From the NCBI GenBank assembly GCA_030685235.1, contig MU839101.1, forward strand, positions 186,001-250,000: a stretch of DNA of 64,000 nt. The letters run 5' to 3'. Positions 24,050 through 34,131 of this stretch are shown one piece after another (the first letter of the stretch is position 1; every line of letters starts with the position of its first letter). Under the pieces are notes generated by a model. It did not search any database. It worked only from the letters and a program-made list of their open reading frames with translations, and was not told the DNA's origin. This stretch comes from Copromyces sp. CBS 386.78 (lineage: Eukaryota > Ascomycota > Sordariomycetes > Sordariales > Sordariaceae). The position numbers were made by a program, and so were the translations under genes.

Positions 24050-24930
24050 TGCGAGTGACGGTGAAGAGACTTGTGTTTGGGATGATGAGAATGAGGTTTG
24101 GCTGTTTGATGTTGACAGAAGCGAGTTGATGTTTCGTCCAAGCTTCGGCGGTCTTGGCTGATGGCACGCGAGACCCCATTTGTACCCAAGATCCATTGTA
24201 TTACATTGTACCCTAACCCTCAATCCCAATTCATTGTGTTCCTCTTAAAGATTGGAAACAGCCACTCGCGCACCCTGCCCTGTTCCTGACCAAGTTCCTT
24301 CCCTGTCAGATCACTGCGCCTTCTACCCACAAAAGTGAAGCCTCATGACGTTACCAAACCAAAATGCCCGTTTGGAAATCTTCAGGTGAAAGTTGCCTTG
24401 GTCAGCAGCAGCCGCGATGCCAAGACTTGACGATGAAGTGTACGTACCCGCTTTCCCATCTGGGCATCCAGAATGGGAACGACGACCGAGACTCCAACTA
24501 TAAAAGCTGTTCTTGCCAAAACTTGGGCCGAGGCTTGTCTCCAGATCCCAAGCTCTGAAATCGTTTTTTTTCTCGTCAGTATCCTGGAATTTCTTTGGGT
24601 TCATCCTCCGTCTCCTCTTGTTCTCCCAAAACATTTCAACGTTGATATCTCCTAATCTGCCTTGCATCTCTTTATCATCATTAACCCTCTGGATCACAGT
24701 CGACTTTGGCTATACGATATCGAAACCACCGCCAAATACCCAGAAACTAGATTTCCGACTATCCTCCCGAAAACGCCGAGAAGGATTTCATCGGATACTC
24801 AAGGGCGGTCTTCGTGACGAACTGATAGCAAAAAATTGTTGGCTTGTTGCTTGCCTCAGCTCAGGTGTCCCCAGGCTTATCAACTTGACAAACACCACAA
24901 GACAGACCCAATAGCCACTCTACAGCAAAC
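24050..24930. other. Intergenic, regulator 3' side and lipase leader
   Basis: No gene is supported. A short CCCTAACCCT stretch near 24211 is too small to be telomeric. The part from about 24.55 kb is CT-rich and is probably the leader of the gene at 24931. Confidence 0.65.
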
Positions 24931-26823
24931 ATGGGGTTGTCCTCATTTCTGCCGAGCATTGTTCCGGCATTTCCAGAGTATACAGGGCCCTACAAAGTGG
25001 GCGCTGTAGACGTCGAAATCCCAATATCGGAGATTGGCTCTGTGAGCGCAACCCCAAACGATGCTGATCACATCCACACCATTCAGTTCAGGATATACTA
25101 TCCCGCTACTCCTGACACGAACAATGAGGGCATCACCTGGCTACCGCCTCCTCAGCGTCTTGCTATTTGGGCTTATAGCCAGTTTCTTGGGCTGAGTTCC
25201 AGAGTCGCATCCGTTCTATCGTCAGTATCCCATCACCGTTATCACTGCAAATGAGACTTGGCTGACATTGTTTTCAGATTCCTGCCCAGGCATCTTCATT
25301 ACATCAAAATTCCGGTTCACGCAAATGCTACGCTCTTACCTCCTCAGTCGGCCGGCACTCCGCAAGCTCGATGGCCAACGGTTCTCTTCTCTCACGGTCT
25401 TGGCGGTAGCCGGAATGCATACAGTCATGTTGCCGGATCTCTAGCGTCTCATGGTATGGTGGTGTTCTGTCCCGAGCATCGAGACGCCAGCGCAGCCATA
25501 TCCGTTATCCGCGATCCCAAAGACCCCAAGGCGTCGCGTATCATACCCTGTCTTGCCATCGAGCACGTCCATACACCCGAGGTTTGGGCCAAGCGTGAGA
25601 CTCAGATCCGAATCCGCGCATGGGAAATAGGACTTCTCATGGAAGCAATTCACCGCATCGACCTTGGCGACAACGATATCATCAAGGCCAACCTCAGCAC
25701 CCCGAGTCCCACCCCGCTGTCGGCTCTGTATCAGTTTACTGGACGAATTGATGTGCATGAGCCTGGCAAGATGATCTTTGGCGGCCACTCCTTCGGCGCC
25801 GCTACCGTAGTTCAGGTGGTCAAGAGCACATACTATGTCGACCATCCAGACATCGCCAAGTGGCATAACCCTCTCTTCAGGCCAGTGGAGAACTCGGCCA
25901 TCCGCCGCCAGGTCACCGAAAACACACCGACCTTCCTGCTCGATATGTGGTGCTTCCCTATCCTCTCGGCCGCATCCACCCCTCTCTTCAACTTGCCGCT
26001 CCCCGCCTATTCTCCCACCGTTGCCTCTCCTGTCGGTGGCAACGGTATCCTGGCTATCGAATCCGAGGCATTCTACAAATGGAAAGAGAACATGCACAGC
26101 ACAGCTCGGATTGTCTCACCCGATCCTTCGGCCAAGGTCGTTTCTCAGGCGGCGTTCGAGAGACCAGGTGCCAAGAAAGCGTTCATGAAGGTAGCAGCGA
26201 CAAAGCTGAGCGAGCCTGGCCTTTTCTATGTCCAGAACAGTGCCCATCTCAATCAGAGCGACTTTGGTGTGCTGTTCCCGTGGGCAGTAAAGAAAATCTT
26301 TAAGGGAGAGCAGCCCGAGCGGATTCTTCGATTGAATGTGCGCGCTATTCTGCAGTTCCTGAGAGAGAATGGGGTCAGCGTAGCGAGGACCTGGTACGGT
26401 GATCTTGTGGAAGGCGGAACTGAGGAGAATCTTGAGTTCAAGAAGGAGAAGAAGGGCGTCGATGGCGGCATACACGAGGATAAAACCATTCTCGAAAAGA
26501 AACTTGCCACAGAAAAGGAGGGGGACGTCAAAGATGAAAAGAAGGGGGAGAAGAAAACGGCTGGGTCGATCGAGGCCTGGAGGTGGATCAACATCATCGG
26601 TATGGGCGCAGAATCTAGTCCTAGTGAGGTTGAATTGCAGTCTGGTGAGACAACGGCCGAGAAGGCAGAGGAAGCTAAACGCGATGAGGAGGAAATGGAA
26701 GGACAGATGGAGCCTGGAATGTACCATGATGAAGTTGCGGAGCCCGCGACGGCAGCAACTTTCCCTAGTGAGGGCATCACCAGGAATGCTCGCGCGGAAG
26801 TGGACGAGCGCACCACAGCTTAG
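24931..26823 (+). CDS. PAF-acetylhydrolase-like alpha/beta hydrolase (lipase)
   Basis: Predicted lipid esterase of the platelet-activating-factor acetylhydrolase family, which removes short or oxidised acyl chains from phospholipids. Two exons (24931-25220 and 25278-26823) with a 57-nt phase-2 intron give 611 aa. The N-terminal GPYKVGAVDVEIP and FRIYYPAT segments and VLFSHGLGGSRNAYS (oxyanion-hole region) are typical. The nucleophile elbow GGHSFGA places the catalytic serine at residue 268, and the segment SAHLNQSDFGVLFPW supplies the likely histidine. After about residue 490 the protein carries a charged K/E-rich tail of ~120 residues that is not part of the hydrolase fold. No signal peptide is evident, so it is probably intracellular. 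Substrate is inferred from the family only. Confidence 0.88.
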
Positions 26824-27492
26824 GACTGCCTTGTGATGTAAAGTTGGCTGGCTCGACTGGAATAGAAAGGAAAGGCTCAAAAGGTGGACATAGAACCTAG
26901 GGATAGACAAAGCTTCCGCGAGGGAATCATTGATAGAGGTCAACCCTTCTGGCATACACTAAAGAATATTACACAACCCGTTCCTGAATCCATATCAGAG
27001 CCTCTCTGAGAGGGCATCTTGAACTGTCAGAGCCAGGAAAGGTGTTGCGCACATTGAAGTATGATGCAATGAATATAACCGGAGGATGTTCTTGTAAGAA
27101 TGACACTTCGGCAGGAGGTGTCGGTGACGGGTTGAAGTCGGGAAAAGTGGGGTTGTGCCGGCGGAGGTGGTCCCGCAGATGCCGGCTTGTTGCCGGAGCA
27201 CAAGCTCCACCCGGCTGGAGCTCTTGTGGGGCGGTTTCAGCGTCACATCCATTCGCTAGTGCGCTGCGTAGGTAGCAGCCGGGATGGGGGGCGCTTCGAG
27301 TTAACGGTGTCGTGCCATTGATCAACTTGACATCGAAACTTTCCCAGAAATTCAGCTTTTACACCACACTGAACATCCAACAGCACTATTCGGCCCATTC
27401 ATCCTGTTTTCATACGGCAGCACAACGAGACGAAATCCTGCCCCGCCAAGAGTGCCAATCACCAGCAAGTACACGATCATCAACCGTCCACA
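26824..27492. other. Intergenic between lipase and SAD1 genes
   Basis: This 670-bp tandem spacer shows no coding signal; it probably carries the 3' end of the lipase transcript and the promoter of the gene at 27493. Confidence 0.75.
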
Positions 27493-29187
27493 ATGTCGAA
27501 CCTCAAACGCCCAGCGGAAGAGGCCTTCGACGCTGTGGAGGGCCTCTCGCCAGCTTTGAAGAAGTCCAGGATCGATGACTATAATAAGAGTCTTACACCA
27601 GCAAGCCCGGTCGGAAATGGCGATGAAACACGCGAAGGATCAAACGAAGAGAAGGCGGAACAGACCAATGGCGAAAACAACAACAATAACAACGAAGTAA
27701 AAGACGAGGAGGATGACGACCTGGAGGCGGGCGAGGAGGAGGTCGATGAAAAGGCGCCAATCCGACAAGCCGCGCCAACAGAAGGCTACGACGATCTCTA
27801 CCTCGACACCATCGACCGCAACGTTCTCGACTTCGACTTCGAGAAGCTATGTTCCATCAGCCTGTCCAACATCAACGTGTACGCGTGCCTCGTATGCGGC
27901 AAGTACTTCCAGGGTCGTGGCCCAAAATCGCACGCCTACTTCCACGCGCTTGAAGAGGGCCACCACGTGTACATCAACATGAGCACGCAAAAGGTCTACG
28001 TCCTACCGGAAGGCTACGAGGTGAAATCCAAATCGCTTGACGACATCAAGTACGTCTCGGACCCGCGCTACACGCGCCAGGAGGTGCTGGACCTGGACCG
28101 CAAACCGCACGTGTCACGCACGCTTCTGGGGAAGGAATACGTCCCCGGGTTCGTGGGCATGAACAACATCAAGGAAAACGACTACCTCAACGTCATAGTC
28201 CAAGCCCTCTCCCACGTCTCGCCCCTCCGCAACTTCTTCCTGCTGGAAGACTTCGCCAACGCCCCCGAACTTGTTAAGCGCACATCCATCCTCTTCCGCA
28301 AGATCTGGAACCCGCGCGCCTTCAAATCGCACGTCTCCCCCCACGAACTCCTCCAAGAAATCTCTCTGCGGTCCAACAAGAGATTCACCCTCACGCAACA
28401 ATCCGACCCCGTCGAGTTCCTCTCCTGGTTCCTCAACCACCTGCACCTGGGGTTGGGCGGCTCCAAGACCAAGCCGCACTCCTCCGTCATCCAGCACATC
28501 TTCCAGGGCAAACTCAAAGTCGAATCGCAAGCCATTACCGCGCGTGCCGACCAGGTACACGACCGTTTACGGTTCGAAGAAGCCGCCGACGTGCAATCGT
28601 CTGTTTCCCGCTTCTTGCTTCTTACCTTGGACCTGCCCCCGGCCCCGCTGTTCCAAGATGAACAAGAACGCAACATCATCCCCCAGGTCCCGCTCACCAC
28701 GATCCTAGCCAAGTACAACGGCGTAACAGCCCAAGAACTCAACGCGCAGCGCAAGCGGTACCGACTTCAACACCCTCTACCTCCCTTCTTGGTATTCCAC
28801 ATCAAAAGATTCAGCAAAAACAAGTTCGTTTCCGAGCGAAACCCGACGATTGTGACTTTTGACGCGCGCAATCTGGACGTTTCGCCCTATGTGGAACCGG
28901 ATCCGAATTCTCAGCATCAACACGGGGAACCGATCTGGTATGATCTGGTAGCGAACGTGGTGCACGAGGCGGTTAGGAATAAGGAGGATGTGGCGGATAG
29001 TGTGGGGGAGGAGAGGAAGACGTGGAAGGTGCAGTTGCGGGATAAGGCGACGGATGAGTGGGTGGTGGCGCAGGATTTGTTTGTGGATAAGGTGCGGAGC
29101 GAGTTGTTGTATCTGAGTGAAAGTTATTTGCAGATTTGGGAGAGGAGAAGGGAACCTCCGACGGGTAAGGGGAAGTGGAAGGCGTGA
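27493..29187 (+). CDS. SAD1/USP39 tri-snRNP splicing factor, inactive USP fold
   Basis: Member of the Sad1/USP39 family, which stabilises the U4/U6.U5 tri-snRNP for spliceosome assembly in the nucleus. Single exon, 564 aa. A disordered acidic N-terminus of about 95 residues has basic clusters (PALKKSRIDD). The UBP-type zinc finger follows (CSISLSNINVYACLVCGKYF, SHAYFHALEEGHHVYI), then a ubiquitin-protease-like domain from YVPGFVGMNNIKENDY. The residue at the catalytic-cysteine position is aspartate (D230, KENDYLN instead of NTCYLN), and the C-terminal GHY-type histidine box is degenerate, as known for USP39. The protein should therefore bind without cleaving ubiquitin. PHSSVIQHIFQGKL and LPPFLVFHIKRFSKN are conserved family segments. 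Confidence in the family is high. Confidence 0.95.
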   Translation: MSNLKRPAEEAFDAVEGLSPALKKSRIDDYNKSLTPASPVGNGDETREGSNEEKAEQTNGENNNNNNEVKDEEDDDLEAGEEEVDEKAPIRQAAPTEGYDDLYLDTIDRNVLDFDFEKLCSISLSNINVYACLVCGKYFQGRGPKSHAYFHALEEGHHVYINMSTQKVYVLPEGYEVKSKSLDDIKYVSDPRYTRQEVLDLDRKPHVSRTLLGKEYVPGFVGMNNIKENDYLNVIVQALSHVSPLRNFFLLEDFANAPELVKRTSILFRKIWNPRAFKSHVSPHELLQEISLRSNKRFTLTQQSDPVEFLSWFLNHLHLGLGGSKTKPHSSVIQHIFQGKLKVESQAITARADQVHDRLRFEEAADVQSSVSRFLLLTLDLPPAPLFQDEQERNIIPQVPLTTILAKYNGVTAQELNAQRKRYRLQHPLPPFLVFHIKRFSKNKFVSERNPTIVTFDARNLDVSPYVEPDPNSQHQHGEPIWYDLVANVVHEAVRNKEDVADSVGEERKTWKVQLRDKATDEWVVAQDLFVDKVRSELLYLSESYLQIWERRREPPTGKGKWKA

Positions 29188-29890
29188 TGGTCGGATCAGA
29201 GGTGGATAGGTAGGCGGAGGACGTCTGTATAAGACACTTGATATTGAGCAATGGCTCTTGGATGAAAAAAAAAAAAAAGGCAATCATACCAAATGGGATG
29301 GAAAAGCATATACACACTGTCCAAACTGTGTTTTTCTTTCGCCGTGAAGCCTGACCGGGAAATCAAGTGCTTACCCAGATATATGATATGCCCTAAACAT
29401 CACTACAGTTACATATGCTCAAGATTAATGAACCATACCGCCAACAAGCATGCATTGGTCATAAAGTTTCGCTTAGCTTAGTCCACCGTCAAAATTCCAC
29501 CGCATTTCATCCAGCCGTCCATTCATCCATCCGACCTTTAACCCCGTTTCAAACCCGCTATGGTCCCATCAAAATGATACGCCGTGCGGGTAAATCAAGT
29601 TCAAGTAAAAAGGCGCAGAAGAAGAAAGGGGGAAACTGCCGTTCCCAATCCAATGACCACCTCCTTTCCGCTTCAAGGGAAAAGAGTTTCCCAAAACTGA
29701 GGCATGCTTGCTGCTGCTTTTCCGTTTGGATACTGTACATATGTCTTGCTTCAAAGTAGGACCGACGAGGCGCCTGACCTTATTACGCGCACTTAGCACG
29801 TCTTGTAACGTTATTGTCTTCAGCGTCACTAGATAGTGTGGATCGCCGCCCGGTGGGAAATTGATGGATAGACGTCGCGATCAAACCGAC
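29188..29890. other. Convergent spacer between SAD1 and eIF4E genes
   Basis: No gene is supported in these 700 bp. An A14 run at 29265-29278 lies shortly after the SAD1 stop. The rest is presumed 3' untranslated sequence of the two convergent genes. Confidence 0.75.
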
Positions 29891-31181
29891 CTAGGTGTTT
29901 AGAGGCTGCGGGCGGCTATCAGTCTGTTGCTGTTGCCTGTTGGCGGTCCGCTTGTCGCCGTCACGGTTGTTCGCCTTTTCGCGACGCGACTCCTCAATGG
30001 CCGTGCGCTGCTGGATGCTCGAGTCGTGGCTCTTCCATTCGACCTTGGTCTCGGAGGGGAATGACAGGGTCCGACGCATGGTTTCACTGTTCAGTCAAAG
30101 TTAGTCCAAGATCCCCAGAGTGGCTATCCGGAACCAATGAGTCAAAACATACCGAATCTTCAGGACCCGCTGGCCATTAGCCCGAGCCCAGATGCTGAGA
30201 ATATCCTCGCCATTCCGAACACTGAGAACAATGCCGCAAACATCGTCGTTGGCGTCGCCAAATTGATCACCGATCAGAGCCAGCAGAATGTCCTCCCAGT
30301 AGCGATCGGCCACACCCTTGCGCAGGCGCACAATCCACTTTCCTCCATTCTTGTTCTCTTCGTCCTCCCATATTGGCCGAATTCCTTTCTTGAACAGGTG
30401 ATAGTCGGACACCAGCGGCAGACCCGAGGGGCGCTTGAGGTGCTGATAGACAGCGAAGAACTGCTCAGCCGTCTCGCACGTGGCGATAGGGTGCAGAGTC
30501 TTCTCGTACTCGATGAAGCCGTTAGCCTTCGAGATGGGGGGCCGGTACCAGAAAACCCAGCTATTGCGCAGCTGGTGATTTAGGCCCGAACTCGGGGAGT
30601 TGGACACTGCGCCCTGAGCCCTCTTGTTGGCATCGGCAAGAGAGGCGTTGGAGGCAGTCTTCCCAACGGTCTTGCCGCTCAAGCCGCCCTCCTTGCTAGA
30701 TTTCTCAGCAGAGGGTGTCTTTGCGGCATGACCGATGAGGGCGGTCTCGAACGGGTTGCCGCTAGACTTGGGGGTCTTGGCCGAACCGAACGAGGCGAAT
30801 GCGCCAGACCCAAGGCCGAAAGCGCTCGAAGCGCCGGCCGTGGGCGACACCAGTCCGCCCGGGGTAGTTATAGAGTTGAAGGGGTTGGTCTTTCCGTGCG
30901 ACGAGCTATCACCGCCGAATCGCTTGGAGAATGTGCGTGAAGACGAATTATCGGCCTGGCCGCCAGACCCAGGTGTTGTCAATGAGAGCTTGCTCGAGCT
31001 ATGAGAGCGAACAGAGGCATGTAAGTCAGCGGTTCGGGATGTGTTGAGTTGATTGCCGTTTATGGCCATGTGTGTGGTGGGGGAAGAGGGAGGGGGGTAG
31101 TTAAGGTAGAGGGGAAGTGCTGGGGTAAAACGCAAAAATCGACACTCACTTGGTACGGCGACTCCATAGGTTGGTATCCAT
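29891..31181 (-). CDS. eIF4E-family cap-binding protein, class II (4EHP-like)
   Basis: mRNA cap-binding protein of the eIF4E fold. The core begins with NSWVFWYRPP, where the second tryptophan of canonical eIF4E is an aromatic tyrosine as in class II members. AEQFFAVYQHL, DYHLFKKGIRPIWED and GKWIVRLRKG follow. The three exons I support (31181-31150, 30998-30153, 30086-29891) are joined by introns of 151 and 66 nt and give 357 aa, starting MDTNLWSRRT. The ~150-residue N-terminus is Ser/Thr/Gly-rich and disordered; the tail is K/R/Q-rich. Intron 1 is open in the same frame back to an ATG at 31069 (MAINGNQL), so an alternative N-terminus is possible. Class II proteins often compete with eIF4E as translational repressors; the role here is not shown. 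Confidence 0.88.
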
Positions 31182-34131
31182 GGAGAAGTCGGGAACCAAA
31201 AACTCGACGAACGAGAGAAAGGAAAGGAAAAGGGTATGTAAGAATACTCGTCACCGGAAGACTAATGCAACACAGTGAGCGGCGGCGCAAGCAATTCTTC
31301 AGATGCCGTACTGCAAGAAAAGCTAGCCTGTAATTATGCGGGAAGCCGGCGTATAGTAGACGTTCGAGTCGTCGCGGTAGCAGGCACAGGGGCGGCAGCG
31401 GCGACGAGAAAGGATGACGGAGTTGGTGGTAATAGTAGCAGCGGTAGTGCAAATGATGTCAGGCAAGGATCTGGCAGCAGCCCTGGTGCCGTAGCGGTGG
31501 TAGACGGGAAATTCGTGATGGGGTGAGACCTTTCGACCTCGAGGGCGGCGGGCAATATATTGCAGTGACGACGATTACTGCTGTAGTCAATCCGTCTCGT
31601 CCCTGTCTCAGCAGTAGTAGTATCGGGTGGTGAGGTCTAAGAGGGTAGGTATCGAGGACGGGGACAGGCGAGTGCAGGTGCAGGCGTTCCTGGATTGCAG
31701 AGGCTCGAGGTCGATCCGACGCGGACGGGAATTTGGGCTTTGGGATGATAGATGGCGGTTGAATAGGATTGGTTGGTGGGCGAGGTGGGATGACGAGTTT
31801 TGGAGGTTTTGCTTGGGACGTTGGATCAGATCGATGGAGTGGATGGAATTCGGAAATCGTGAAAAAGGAAGTGGAAGAACAAATCTTGACCTATGGACCG
31901 CAATGGCCCCGAGGCGAACAGTGGGTGCCCGTCTGCGACCGACGACCACCAAAAACCCAGCCCGTCCGTCAGTGGCCAGTGGCTGCGACCGAGGGCGAAG
32001 TGGTCCGCGCAGCAGTGGCGGGTCCACCATCCACTGTTACGGGTCTCTCATTGTTGCTTGACTCTCTCTGTGTTCGTCGCTGTCTCTTTCCTTGTGTGTC
32101 CGCCGTCCAGCCGTCCCTCTCTCCCTGCCCGCCTGCCTGCCCGTTCCCTGAGAACATGGTCGCTGGAAGCTCGGAAAGCCCCACCCTGCCAGATGCTGTC
32201 GGGATTCCATGGAACGTGACTGGTCACTTCCAGCGAGGTACACGCTGCAGGGCAGCACCGGCTGCGAACAACCAGCAACGTTATGGGCGGTGAGCGGTGG
32301 CAGTAATAGCAGACCCGCCCGTGGAACGTGCAAGATTTCAACTCAAAATGGCGCGACTAATTTCGTTCCCCTTTCCTTCTCTTCTTCTTCTTCTTCACAA
32401 TCACGACCACAAATCCACAAAACACCGTTGGGCTGCACCTGATCGCTTCCGCGCGACCGACGATACGGATTGTGAAAGTCAAGAAGAACTCCTCTAAATT
32501 GCCCTTGTTTAAAACCATCATCACGAGAGCCCCATTCGCGCGGCGTCCATGATGCGATGATGACCTGAAACAAGATCCGGACATTTCATATTCCCAGACT
32601 ACAATGTCGTTGTATCTGGCTCGCTGCTGGTAATTGTACTACGTATCCCGCTCGTTACCGTCCGGATGAAACTATGGATCGAGGCCGTACCCTGTAATGT
32701 GCATCGCATTCATTGTACATGTCTCCATCCATTGTTGACAGGAATGCCTTGCGCATGGTTATGATGCTCGGATTTACGAATGGTAAGTCCCAGTTGTGCC
32801 TTTTCGTTTTCTGCGGCCCAATGCGCGTTCATGATGATACGAACATCATCCGGTAAACCGATTCAACAATGACGGAACCTGTCCGTGTTGCTTTTGCGAT
32901 ACGGGCGAGGGTCCAACGTCATGAGTTGAATATGAGGAGACGATATGGCATTCATATTCTGAAATCTGCGATACACCAAATCCGATTCTCAAATTGCGTA
33001 CCTACCTAGCTTTGTGTTGCTCGAGGCTAACTCGGCTGCTTCTCTACTAGATTCCTATAGAAGCAACGGTCGCGCTTTCCGAGAGCCCAAGACCGCAGAT
33101 GACCGAACTAGTACTGACTGCAACTGACTCGGATGAAACATAAAGAGGTCTTGATCACAAGGAAGGAGGAGGGTGGCAGACAATGTGTGTACATAAGGTA
33201 TCTTCAATGAGGTTTGCCCGCCAGTTTGAATTCCTTGGACTTATTTTCAGCGCAAGTTCACTCACTCCGCACCTCGCAACTGTCACTCCTTTGGTCCTGC
33301 CAACTTCCTCCTCATGACTGGAACAGTGACTAGAGGAAGAAGTCTTGGTAGGATTCGGTTGATATCTTACATTCCCATATTTCTCTCAATTTAAACTCAT
33401 TCAAGGTGACAAATGTGTTGCTGCTGATATGCTTTGATATCTTTGCTGTCCTGTCTCGGGTTGCCTCAGCAGCATCTCGGCGGCGCAAACAGAACTGCCG
33501 TTCTCCACATTTGCGACGGAACGCGTTGTCACCGCGACCATTGGCTGCCTCGGAGGGCCTCCTTACGTCAGGGAGCCAAAGAAGCCAAGGGATTCGGCGA
33601 GCTACCCCACGCTACAAGCTTCCCTGGAGTGGGGTAAAGTCTTTCCCGGCTAGACAAGGTACAATTTGGAGAGACCCCTTTGATCCTTTTTTTTGGCATT
33701 TTCTTTCTTAGTGACCACCTGACCGGGACATGGCCACTTGTTTCTCATCTCTGTAGACTTTCATGACCTTATTCTGGGCTTTAACCTAAGATTCACGCTC
33801 AATTGGAAGACGAGGTACCGGTACATCGTCAACTTATTCAGATAGTACTTGCTTAGCTGTACCTCCGACTGCGGAGTAGGGTAAGAAAGACCCCGCCATC
33901 CCAACAATCACTGGAGACTCGAGACGGTTGTTTGTGCATGCACTCCTTACGGCAGGGGTAATTAGTATCGTTCTACAGACAAAGAGTCACCACTCTTCAA
34001 CACCAAAACCGCTCCCACTAAACCACCAACAACACACCACCGCTGAGGTTCAACACTCGATGGTCACTTTAACGACATATATACACAGACTATCACCACA
34101 CAGAACCGAAATACACACGATACCGTACACA
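31182..34131. other. Long divergent spacer between eIF4E and MTHFR genes
   Basis: Nearly 3 kb without a supported gene. The part from 31182 to about 32.1 kb is C/T-rich on the - strand and is probably the long leader and promoter of the eIF4E gene; ORFs of 130-175 codons there (31608-32293) are low-complexity. A CT-rich block on the + strand at 32360-32400 resembles another promoter, but no gene follows that I can support. The last 200 bp are the likely MTHFR leader. Confidence 0.6.

Noticed and set aside
24208..24222. CCCTAACCCT resembling telomeric repeat
   Set aside because: Only about two units inside a normal gene spacer; too short to be a telomere trace.
31608..32293. Overlapping 140-175-codon ORFs on both strands
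   Set aside because: Low-complexity C/T-rich sequence that fits the leader and promoter of the eIF4E gene better than coding sequence.
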